Assembly: GCF_020559915.1 (NCBI RefSeq)
Contig: NZ_JAJCLZ010000055.1
Location: 1-5,289, forward strand
Source of the DNA: Ruminococcus sp. 210702-SL.1.03
Lineage (GTDB): Bacteria; Bacillota; Clostridia; Oscillospirales; Ruminococcaceae
Length of the DNA: 5,289 nt
Reading direction: 5' to 3'
Position 1 is the first letter of the stretch. Every line of letters starts with the position of its first letter. Under the pieces are notes generated by a model. The model did not search any database and had not been told where the DNA came from. It saw only the letters and a list, made by a program, of their open reading frames with translations. This document shows positions 1 to 4,147 of the stretch, piece after piece. Position numbers and translations under genes: made by a program.

Positions 1-89
1 TCCTTCGCTTTGAGATACTCAGCTTCAGTAAATTCGGAATACTTTTCACTTCCGCCGTTTCTGTTGTATTCAAAATATTTTGTTTTCAT
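1..89 (-). CDS. Unrecognised protein, N-terminal 29 codons only
   Basis: The reading frame is open from an ATG at 89 to the window edge, so only the N-terminus is visible and the C-terminus lies outside. The start is chosen because a very strong ribosome binding site (GGAGG, 101-97) sits 7 bases upstream. The visible peptide begins MKTKYFEYNRNGGSEKYSEF and is hydrophilic and rich in Lys, Glu and Tyr, with no signal peptide or membrane segment. I do not recognise the family. The gene follows about 470 bases of hairpins and two terminators on the same strand, so its transcript may carry a long structured leader or start from a promoter I could not locate. No function is proposed. Confidence is for its being a real gene. 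Confidence 0.6.
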   Translation of the reverse strand, partial: MKTKYFEYNRNGGSEKYSEFTEAEYLKAK

Positions 90-103
90 TGTAATTCCTC
101 CGT

Positions 104-130
104 TTTTGATATATAAGGTTTTTATCAAAA
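104..130 (-). promoter_or_regulatory. Inverted repeat directly upstream of the ribosome binding site
   Basis: TTTTGATA (104-111) and TATCAAAA (123-130) are perfect 8-bp inverted repeats around an 11-base spacer. They lie 2 bases before the GGAGG of the leftmost gene. As DNA this could be an operator. As RNA it would be a weak AT-rich stem next to the ribosome binding site. There is no evidence to choose between these. Confidence 0.35.
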
Positions 131-137
131 CGAAGGC

Positions 138-185
138 TTACGGGTACTTAGCTGTCAGACACAGCCATTTTGAAGTTAAAAACAT
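138..185 (-). CDS. Possible 15-residue leader peptide
   Basis: A short frame starts at the ATG at 185 and ends at TAA 140-138, encoding MFLTSKWLCLTAKYP. AAAGGA (196-191) stands 5 bases before the ATG, a reasonable ribosome binding site, and a small CCGA/TCGG hairpin (200-211) lies just upstream. The frame ends 48 bases before the start of the leftmost gene and begins downstream of an intrinsic terminator, a usual position for a leader peptide. It has no run of one regulatory codon, so classical attenuation is not evident. An ORF this short can arise by chance. Confidence 0.25.
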   Translation of the reverse strand: MFLTSKWLCLTAKYP

Positions 186-222
186 ATTTGTCCTTTCTCC
201 CGATACTTCGGTCTGAGGACAC

Positions 223-260
223 AAAAAACGGAGTCTGTATTCAGCACACAGACTCCGTTT
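223..260 (-). terminator. Intrinsic terminator, minus strand
   Basis: A perfect 13-bp stem (226-238 with 248-260, core ACGGAGTCTGT) closes a 9-base loop. On the minus strand it is followed by a T6 run (228-223, of which three bases belong to the stem). On the plus strand the sequence after the stem is not T-rich, so the direction is clear. It stands 134 bases upstream of the leftmost gene's ATG, so it either ends the transcript from the right or attenuates entry into that gene. Confidence 0.85.
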
Positions 261-294
261 ACCTGAAAAAAGGCGCACTAAAGAAAGGGTACTG

Positions 295-332
295 AATATG
301 CTGTTTTGCATTTTTTGCAAAACGACCATATT
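295..332 (-). other. Long RNA hairpin in gene-free segment
   Basis: AATATG (295-300) pairs with CATATT (327-332), and GTTTTGCA (303-310) pairs with TGCAAAAC (316-323), around a 5-base loop with a small 2x3 internal loop between the two helices. Fourteen perfect pairs make this a strong structure on either strand. There is no long T-run next to it, so it is not an obvious terminator. It lies between the two minus-strand terminators and may be part of a structured leader or a separate operator. A further imperfect stem (342-347 with 358-362, CGCC/GGCG) lies beside it. Confidence 0.5.
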
Positions 333-379
333 TTGTATCCTCGCCCTAATGCATATCAGGCGTTGAATATTTATTTAAT

Positions 380-432
380 AAAAAAAGCCGTCGACAAGAC
401 AGACTCCTTGCGGAATCTATCCTGCCGACGGC
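380..432 (-). terminator. Long intrinsic terminator with GCAA tetraloop, minus strand
   Basis: The arms 387-407 and 412-432 form a continuous 21-bp helix on the minus-strand RNA, closed by a GCAA (GNRA-type) loop at 411-408 and followed by U7 (386-380). Four pairs are G-U on the minus strand and would be C-A mismatches on the plus strand, so the structure was maintained as minus-strand RNA. It ends the transcript carrying the zinc-ribbon gene and/or the structured RNA just upstream. The stem is longer than a simple terminator needs. Confidence 0.88.
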
Positions 433-556
433 CTCTCATGTTAATCGACGTTAGTCGATATGTTTGGATAAACCGATCGGTAATCAAAGTATGCGACCCT
501 GATAAAGGATTTAAACGCGGCGCTGTTTCAGCCCGACCTTACCGTCTACATACCGT
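380..556 (-). ncRNA. Candidate structured non-coding RNA ending in a terminator
   Basis: The roughly 175 bases after the zinc-ribbon stop codon contain no convincing gene but several helices, read on the minus strand. GCTG-AAA-CAGC (532-522) is extended by GG/CC with a bulge. CGGTAA (544-539) can pair with TTACCG (483-478). GTATG (553-549) can pair with CATAC (493-489), crossing the previous helix as a pseudoknot. ATCGAC-TAAC-GTCGAT (459-444) is perfect, and the 21-bp terminator closes the 3' end. The 10-base palindrome ACCGATCGGT lies at 472-481. The 5' end is not defined: no clear promoter separates it from the coding region, so it may be a processed 3' end of the lexA operon transcript. 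I cannot assign an Rfam family. The elaborate RNAs of Clostridia such as the raiA motif are one candidate, unverified. Confidence 0.5.
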
Positions 557-564
557 ATTTTATT

Positions 565-792
565 TTAACACTCGCTGACATATTCAAACATCTCAATGAT
601 ATCGTGATGCCTGCCTTTCGACTTTCTCAGCATTGTTATATGACAGCGTTTGCATTCAACTTTTGTTATGTTATTCCTGTTTGGATATCCTGTGGCTAAT
701 TCTCCGCAGTTGGGGCAGTACCAACGTTGAAGACGAGCGAACGTATTATTACCTCCCGATTCGTCCGCGTCAATTATTCGTATTTTTTGCAT
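565..792 (-). CDS. Small four-cysteine zinc-ribbon protein (75 aa)
   Basis: The protein has one zinc-ribbon-like module: CPNCG (Cys26, Cys29) and CKRC (Cys47, Cys50), 17 residues apart, followed by a basic stretch (LRKSKGRHH, 55-63) and an acidic C-terminus. The spacing and the CxxCG...ECKRC pattern recall the Com family of phage Mu, small zinc-finger proteins that act on mRNA, but the similarity is limited to the finger and no function is assigned. It is probably cytoplasmic and nucleic-acid binding. The ATG at 792 has only a poor site (AAGAAAG) before it now, because the IS110 left end begins 7 bases upstream. With the IS removed, AAGGAG (2344-2339) would lie 11 bases ahead and lexA would end 21 bases upstream, so this was probably the second gene of a lexA operon. 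Transcription now has to cross the IS in antisense, so expression may be reduced. Confidence 0.75.
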   Translation of the reverse strand: MQKIRIIDADESGGNNTFARLQRWYCPNCGELATGYPNRNNITKVECKRCHITMLRKSKGRHHDIIEMFEYVSEC

Positions 793-798
793 TACTTT

Positions 799-868
799 CT
801 TGTATGATATAGTAAAGCCTAAATCATACTCTCCTTGTATGATATAGTAAAGCCTAAATCATACTCTC
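799..868. repeat. Tandem duplication of a 35-bp unit at the IS110 left end
   Basis: Units 799-833 and 834-868 are identical, and the period continues three more bases (to 871). Each unit starts CTTGTATGATATAGT and contains GTATGAT/ATCATAC as a 7-bp inverted repeat. Each copy therefore carries a full CT core, the right-donor sequence and the TATAGT box. No spacer separates the copies and there are only two, so this is not a CRISPR array. The simplest explanation is a tandem duplication within the IS left end. A nested insertion of the element next to its own end is possible. Confidence 0.92.
805..813 (+). promoter_or_regulatory. Extended -10 box in the IS110 left end, completed in the circular form
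   Basis: TGATATAGT gives an extended -10 (TGn plus TATAGT, 808-813). In the linear element no -35 lies upstream. If the ends are joined at the CT core, TTGACT at 2320-2325 falls exactly 17 bp upstream (8 bases of right end, the CT, then 7 bases of left end). Junction promoters of this kind are known for IS110-family circles, where they drive the bridge RNA. The same box is present in the second repeat copy (840-848). Confidence 0.6.
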
Positions 869-882
869 CTTTCCAAAAATGT

Positions 883-890
883 GGTATAAT
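883..890 (+). promoter_or_regulatory. Extended -10 promoter for the bridge RNA
   Basis: TGGTATAAT (882-890) is a perfect extended -10 with TATAAT at 885-890. No good -35 lies 17 bp upstream. Transcription would start near 897, just 5' of the first helix of the predicted bridge RNA (901), so this box could produce the RNA from the linear element. The 14-mer AATGTGGTATAATA (878-891) recurs exactly in the IS3 remnant at 4404-4417. Confidence 0.6.
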
Positions 891-896
891 AAAACA

Positions 897-1075
897 GATG
901 CTGTGGACTTTTGATTTTTTCTGTAGCTCGACTACTATAAGGAGTGTAAAGCCACAGTTTTATTTACAATGTTTATAGCTGGATAAGTCAAAGAATTTTA
1001 ATCTCACGCAAGTTTACGGGAATAAAACTAAGTGGCACGAAAACAGTACCAATAATTTTACAAGGTAGGTAAAAC
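897..1075 (+). ncRNA. Predicted IS110 bridge RNA with target- and donor-binding loops
   Basis: IS110-group elements express a non-coding RNA from the left end that pairs with target and donor DNA. Two helices divide this segment. The first, CTGTGG-A-CTTT (901-911) with AAAGCCACAG (948-957), encloses a first loop (912-947). The second, TTTTATT (958-964) with AATAAAA (1021-1027), encloses a second loop (965-1020). In the second loop, TTTATAGCT (972-980) has the same sense as the right end TTCATAGCT (2327-2335): 8 identities and one U-G wobble, core CT included. TCACGCAAG (1004-1012) is antisense to CTTGTATGA (799-807): 7 Watson-Crick pairs, one wobble, one mismatch. These have the order and polarity expected of left and right donor guides. 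In the first loop, TATAAGGAG (936-944) is antisense to the right flank CTCCTTGTA (2339-2347), but 5 bases off the core. Both RNA ends are estimates. Confidence 0.72.
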
Positions 1076-1077
1076 TT

Positions 1078-2241
1078 ATGATTTATGTTGGAATTGATAT
1101 TGCAAAGGAAACTCACGTTGCCGCAGCAGTTGATTCGGACGGCGTTATTGTTATTGAACCCTTTTCTTTTTCAAACAACCACGAAGGCTTTAAGCTCCTT
1201 AAATCAAAGCTTGATTCACTCGACAAATCAAATCTTCTCATCGGGCTTGAATCAACTGCACACTATGCAGAAAATGTTATCTTTTTTCTGCACGGCTGCG
1301 GATATGAGCTTGCTGTCATCAATCCAGTTCAGACCGCCGCTATGCGTAAAACAGGCATTCGCAAGACTAAAACCGACAAGGTGGATTCTTTGCTTATCTG
1401 CAAAACATTGATGGTCAACTCATTCAGACGTTATACTGAAAACGACATCAAAACCTTAAAGCTAAAGTCCCTCTGCCGTTTTCGTCAGAATCTGAAAAAG
1501 TCCAAAGCACGACTTAAAATTCAGCTCACTTCTTACGTTGATGTTATCTTTCCGGAGCTTCAGTACTTCTTTAAATCCGGTCTGCACATCAAATCCTGTT
1601 ATGAGCTTCTTAAGGTGTATTCTTCACCGGACGACATTGCTGCTTTACACTTAACAAAACTAAGTAACATTCTTACCAAAGCTTCCAGAGGTCGCTTCGG
1701 TAAGCAGGACGCTGAGTCCCTCAAAAGTCTTGCAAAATCGTCCGTTGGTGTGAAGAACACCTACATATCTATTCAAATAACCCAAACCATTGCTCAGATT
1801 GAGTTAATTGAAAGCCAGTTAAATGAGCTTGAAACGGTTATTGAAACAGCTATGGACGAGCTTGATTCGGTTATCATGACCGTTCCGGGTATTGGTAAGC
1901 TCAATGGTGCTATGATACTTGGCGAAATCGGTGACATTAAACGCTTTTCTGATTCTTCAAAGTTGCTTGCTTATGCAGGACTTGACCCTGTCATCAATCA
2001 GTCGGGCAAGTTCAACGCAAAGCGTACAAGAATGTCCAAGCGCGGTTCAAAGATACTCCGCTATGCTCTCATAAATGCAGCGTGGAACGTTTCTTTAAAC
2101 AACGACACATTCAAGCGTTATTATGATTCTAAAGTAGCTCAGGGCAATTCTCATTATTCTGCTTTGGGACATACCGCTCACAAGCTTGTGAGGGTTATCT
2201 TTAAGCTCCTTAATGATAATATTACTTTCGCTCTCGTTTAA
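1078..2241 (+). CDS. IS110-family transposase (bridge recombinase), 387 aa
   Basis: This enzyme cuts and rejoins element and target DNA under bridge-RNA guidance, through a covalent serine intermediate, without hydrolytic transposition. The N-terminal RuvC-like DEDD domain shows its acidic residues in family spacing: Asp7 (VGIDIAK), Glu59 (GLEST), Asp100 and Asp103 (TKTDKVDS). A predicted coiled-coil/linker region spans about 120-260. The C-terminal Transposase_20 domain starts at about 268 with a helix-hairpin-helix (VPGIGKLNGAMILGEIGD) and continues through YAGLDPVINQSGKF. Ser309 in QSG is the likely nucleophile. The length is within the family's usual range and no key residue is missing. 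The ATG at 1078 is chosen because AAGGTAGG (1062-1069) stands 8 bases upstream and the IYVGIDIAK start is canonical. The bridge-RNA gene lies immediately 5' and overlaps the ribosome binding site region, so both may share a transcript. Confidence 0.96.
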   Translation: MIYVGIDIAKETHVAAAVDSDGVIVIEPFSFSNNHEGFKLLKSKLDSLDKSNLLIGLESTAHYAENVIFFLHGCGYELAVINPVQTAAMRKTGIRKTKTDKVDSLLICKTLMVNSFRRYTENDIKTLKLKSLCRFRQNLKKSKARLKIQLTSYVDVIFPELQYFFKSGLHIKSCYELLKVYSSPDDIAALHLTKLSNILTKASRGRFGKQDAESLKSLAKSSVGVKNTYISIQITQTIAQIELIESQLNELETVIETAMDELDSVIMTVPGIGKLNGAMILGEIGDIKRFSDSSKLLAYAGLDPVINQSGKFNAKRTRMSKRGSKILRYALINAAWNVSLNNDTFKRYYDSKVAQGNSHYSALGHTAHKLVRVIFKLLNDNITFALV

Positions 2242-2319
2242 ATTTTTCGCCTTTATCTTTTTAGGGTGGACATCCTTTTTGCCCCTTTTGAACTTTCTGT
2301 TAATCTTCTTCTTTTTCTA

Positions 2320-2325
2320 TTGACT
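2320..2325 (+). promoter_or_regulatory. -35 box in the IS110 right end
   Basis: TTGACT lies 8 bases before the CT core of the right end, pointing out of the element. No -10 follows at the right distance in the present flank, but the left end supplies TATAGT at exactly 17 bp when the ends are joined in a circle or tandem copy. The 92 bases between the transposase stop and the core otherwise hold no gene. Confidence 0.6.
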
Positions 2326-2348
2326 TTTCATAGCTGGTCTCCTTGTAA

Positions 2349-2954
2349 TTATTCTAGATCTTTTATAACCTTGACTGCTACTCCCTGAATGATACAGTTA
2401 TCCACATAGATATCATCCATTTCGCTGTTTTCGGGGTGCAGACGTATTCTTTGATTTTCCGGTTCGGGGTAAAAACGTTTGAGCGTAGCTTCATCGTCCA
2501 TAAGAGCGACTACTATATCGCCTGAATCGGCATAGTTCTGCCGACGGATCAGCACCAGATCTCCGTAATCTATTCCTGCCTCTATCATGGAATCGCCGTT
2601 GGCTCGGAGCAGAAAAAAATCACCTCTGCCAAACAGAGAAACCGGCAGTCTTACGTATTCTTCAATATTTTCTTCTGCAAACTTAGGAACTCCGCAGGAG
2701 ACAGAACCTAGTATGGGAATCTCAACGGTTTCGGCAAGCGTTTGTTTCTGACGTTTTGTCACAATACTTCGATGACCGTCATAGTCCAGCTCACCGTTTG
2801 CTTTCATTTTCTGCATATAGCGGCTGACGGTAGCTGTAGATAGCCCTACGCCGTTTGATATTTCCCTTACGCTTGGGGATGAGCCGTTATTTACCGCATA
2901 ATCGTCTATAAAGGCTATGATCCTTTTAAAATACTCCGCATTCTTGTGCTGCAT
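2349..2954 (-). CDS. lexA: LexA, SOS-response repressor (self-cleaving), 201 aa
   Basis: LexA represses DNA-damage genes and cleaves itself when activated by RecA filaments. A winged helix-turn-helix occupies about residues 1-65 (SVREISNGVGLSTATVSRYM at 28-47). A linker and the S24 peptidase domain follow. The catalytic dyad is Ser122 (NGDSM) and Lys159 (ATLKR), 37 residues apart as in E. coli LexA. The cleavage site appears to be Cys87-Gly88 (VSCGVP) rather than the usual Ala-Gly. The start at 2954 is chosen over an upstream in-frame ATG at 3161 because it gives the family length, has AGAGG 9 bases upstream, and lies downstream of a consensus promoter that the longer form would overlap. The zinc-ribbon gene probably followed in the same operon before the IS110 insertion. 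Autoregulation is likely through a site near +1. Confidence 0.95.
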   Translation of the reverse strand: MQHKNAEYFKRIIAFIDDYAVNNGSSPSVREISNGVGLSTATVSRYMQKMKANGELDYDGHRSIVTKRQKQTLAETVEIPILGSVSCGVPKFAEENIEEYVRLPVSLFGRGDFFLLRANGDSMIEAGIDYGDLVLIRRQNYADSGDIVVALMDDEATLKRFYPEPENQRIRLHPENSEMDDIYVDNCIIQGVAVKVIKDLE

Positions 2955-2977
2955 TTTTATGCGCCTCTTTCTAACTG

Positions 2978-2995
2978 TAACGTTCGTTTCGGTTA
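2978..2995. promoter_or_regulatory. Candidate LexA operator at the lexA transcription start
   Basis: The 18-bp stretch TAACGTTCGTTTCGGTTA is an imperfect palindrome (TAAC and GTTA ends) that starts 7 bases downstream of the -10 box, at about the transcription start and into the leader. This is a good place for autorepression. On the minus strand it holds two CGAA tetramers. It does not fit the Firmicute SOS box GAAC-N4-GTTC, so assignment rests on position and symmetry only. Confidence 0.35.
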
Positions 2996-3002
2996 TGTAT
3001 AT

Positions 3003-3031
3003 ATTATAACGCCTTTGAATTTTGATGTCAA
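3003..3031 (-). promoter_or_regulatory. Consensus sigma-A promoter of lexA
   Basis: On the minus strand TTGACA (3031-3026) is separated by exactly 17 bases from TATAAT (3008-3003). Both hexamers are perfect. The start site would be about 2996, giving a 42-base leader to the lexA ATG. Such a strong promoter fits a gene that represses itself. The -35 begins only 4 bases after the U-tract of the WYL terminator. Confidence 0.9.
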
Positions 3032-3035
3032 TAGC

Positions 3036-3069
3036 AAAAAAACGAGGTGCACAATTACTTATGCACCTC
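3036..3069 (-). terminator. Intrinsic terminator of the WYL gene, overlapping its stop codon
   Basis: GAGGTGCA (3069-3062) pairs perfectly with TGCACCTC (3051-3044) around a 10-base loop, followed by G and U7 (3042-3036) on the minus strand. The stop codon TAA (3057-3055) lies in the loop, and the last coding codons form one arm. Tight packing separates the WYL transcript from the lexA promoter with almost no spare sequence. Confidence 0.88.
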
Positions 3070-4011
3070 AAACACACTTTCTCCCATTTGCACAAATTGG
3101 TCAACTGCTTCTTGTGGAAATTGTATACATATTTTTCCCTGATACTGGAACACCCACGCATAGAATGTAGGACTCAGCTCAATTTTTACTTTTACAGTGA
3201 AGAATTGTTTATCGGCTTTATTTGTTTCTATATCATCGCCGAACTTATCTATTATTGCTTTCATATGTTTGTTTTTGCATTTCAGAGTCACAGTCATGGG
3301 TTCTCCGCTGAACATTTTAAAGGTCTGAGCAATAAAATCTTTCAGCACAAAGTCCTTCGGACAGGGTATTGCAATGCTTTCCGTAAGTGATATATCCGCT
3401 ATTCTGTCTATTCGGAAAACCGTTATGTCCTTATGCTTTTCACAGTAACCTACAAGATAGTACCTGTCGTCGTTCCACACGGCAGCATAAGGGCTGACCG
3501 TATATGTATATCCATTATGTTTTAAAACCTTTTCCCTTTTTTCGTTATATTCATAATACTGAAAACGGATTTTTCTGCACTGCGTAATGGCTGTGTTAAT
3601 TGTATCGGCAAAATATATGCTTTTATTATCCGCTTTATTTTCGCTCGGCTGCTGAATTATGTTTTTAATCTCGTCCTTTTGATAAACGCTTAGCTGAGAA
3701 AACAGCTTGTCTATAAGCTCTGAGGACTTTTCCTCCGAGATGAACTGTGCTGCATTTACAGCGTCGCAGAGCATTTTTATCTCTGCGGATTCCAGTCCTC
3801 TGCTGCCGATAAAATACTTATTCTGTGTGCTTTTATCGCAGGTAATATCATAGCCTGCATCTCTTAACTTCCTGATGTCTGCAGGAATCGTATTTCTGTG
3901 AGCTGATATGCCTTGTTCTGCAAGCTTTTCAATAAGCTGATTTGTTGTCAGCTTGTGATTTTCGTCTGTTTGTTTGATAAGGATTTGGAGCAATGCCAGA
4001 AGCTTATTCAT
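3055..4011 (-). CDS. WYL-domain transcriptional regulator (318 aa)
   Basis: This is a ligand-responsive DNA-binding regulator of the HTH-WYL-WCX family, cytoplasmic and probably dimeric. The N-terminal winged helix-turn-helix (about 1-65) includes LTTNQLIEKL and AHRNTIPADIRKLRDAGYDI. A linker follows (about 75-130). The WYL domain (about 140-210) contains IRFQYYEYN, VSPYAAVWNDDRYYLVGY and FRIDRI. The canonical W-Y-L triplet is represented by YYL (184-186). A WCX C-terminal extension (about 238-316) includes MTVTLKCKN and FYAWVFQY. The ATG at 4011 is preceded by GAGG with a 6-base gap and gives the expected short N-terminus. Family members often control phage-defence, DNA-repair or stress genes in response to nucleic-acid or nucleotide ligands. 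Here it stands next to lexA but has its own promoters and terminator, so its target is unknown. It may bind the inverted repeats in its own promoter region. Confidence 0.9.
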   Translation of the reverse strand: MNKLLALLQILIKQTDENHKLTTNQLIEKLAEQGISAHRNTIPADIRKLRDAGYDITCDKSTQNKYFIGSRGLESAEIKMLCDAVNAAQFISEEKSSELIDKLFSQLSVYQKDEIKNIIQQPSENKADNKSIYFADTINTAITQCRKIRFQYYEYNEKREKVLKHNGYTYTVSPYAAVWNDDRYYLVGYCEKHKDITVFRIDRIADISLTESIAIPCPKDFVLKDFIAQTFKMFSGEPMTVTLKCKNKHMKAIIDKFGDDIETNKADKQFFTVKVKIELSPTFYAWVFQYQGKICIQFPQEAVDQFVQMGESVFEVHK

Positions 4012-4075
4012 ACGTCACCTCAAAATTATCCCATAAATATCGTCAATCATTACTCTTTTTCTGCTGACAAACACT

Positions 4076-4084
4076 ATTATATCA
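4076..4084 (-). promoter_or_regulatory. Extended -10 promoter of the WYL gene (proximal)
   Basis: On the minus strand TGATATAAT (4084-4076) is a perfect extended -10. The expected -35 position holds only A-rich sequence. The start would be about 4069, inside the proximal inverted repeat, so a protein bound there would block initiation. Confidence 0.5.
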
Positions 4085-4119
4085 GCGTAGAGATTATCTT
4101 TTTCATTATTACTTTACAT

Positions 4120-4147
4120 ATTTTATCGTTCCATTTGTGTTTGTCAA
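4120..4147 (-). promoter_or_regulatory. Candidate sigma-A promoter of the WYL gene (distal)
   Basis: On the minus strand TTGACA (4147-4142) is followed after 16 bases by TAAAAT (4125-4120). The -35 is perfect and lies inside the distal inverted repeat. The leader to the WYL ATG would be about 100 bases. This promoter and the extended -10 at 4084-4076 may both be used. Confidence 0.5.

Larger units (their letters stand above)
799..2335 (+). mobile_element. IS110-family insertion sequence (IS110 group, bridge-RNA type)
   Basis: An element of about 1.53 kb carries one transposase gene, a long upstream non-coding left end (about 280 bases) and a short right end (about 90 bases). This is the IS110-group layout; the IS1111 group has the longer non-coding part on the right. 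No terminal inverted repeats or target duplication are visible, as expected for this family. Ends are placed at CT cores (799-800 and 2334-2335) for three reasons: guide matches in the bridge RNA, a TTGACT-17-TATAGT promoter formed if the ends are joined, and recovery of a clean 21-bp lexA to zinc-ribbon spacer after removal. Because the first 35 bases of the left end are duplicated in tandem, a left end at 834 is the alternative. The element looks intact and potentially active. Confidence 0.8.

Noticed and set aside
10..216. Plus-strand 68-codon open frame
   Set aside because: It lies opposite the strongly supported start of the leftmost gene and has no ribosome binding site.
138..329. Minus-strand 63-codon open frame
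   Set aside because: It crosses the 226-260 terminator hairpin and has no ribosome binding site at its first ATG. Only its last 15 codons have a plausible site and are listed separately.
306..578. Plus-strand 90-codon open frame
   Set aside because: It runs through the minus-strand terminator and RNA helices, has no convincing ribosome binding site and its product resembles nothing I know. The G-U pattern shows the other strand is the functional one.
799..868. Two 35-bp repeats as a CRISPR fragment
   Set aside because: The copies are directly abutting with no spacer, and no cas gene or leader is present.
1085..1411. Second frame inside the IS110 transposase gene
   Set aside because: It is a shadow of the real frame, has no ribosome binding site and gives a low-complexity product.
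2242..2320. Terminator after the IS110 transposase
   Set aside because: The T-rich runs have no adjacent stem of more than three pairs.
2970..3000. Standard Firmicute SOS box (GAAC-N4-GTTC) before lexA
   Set aside because: CGAAC and GTTCG half-sites occur, but not with the four-base spacing, so only a divergent candidate site is listed.
2349..3161. Longer LexA reading frame starting at 3161 (270 aa)
   Set aside because: The extra N-terminus overlaps the WYL gene's 3' end, its terminator and the consensus lexA promoter. The start at 2954 gives normal LexA length with a ribosome binding site.
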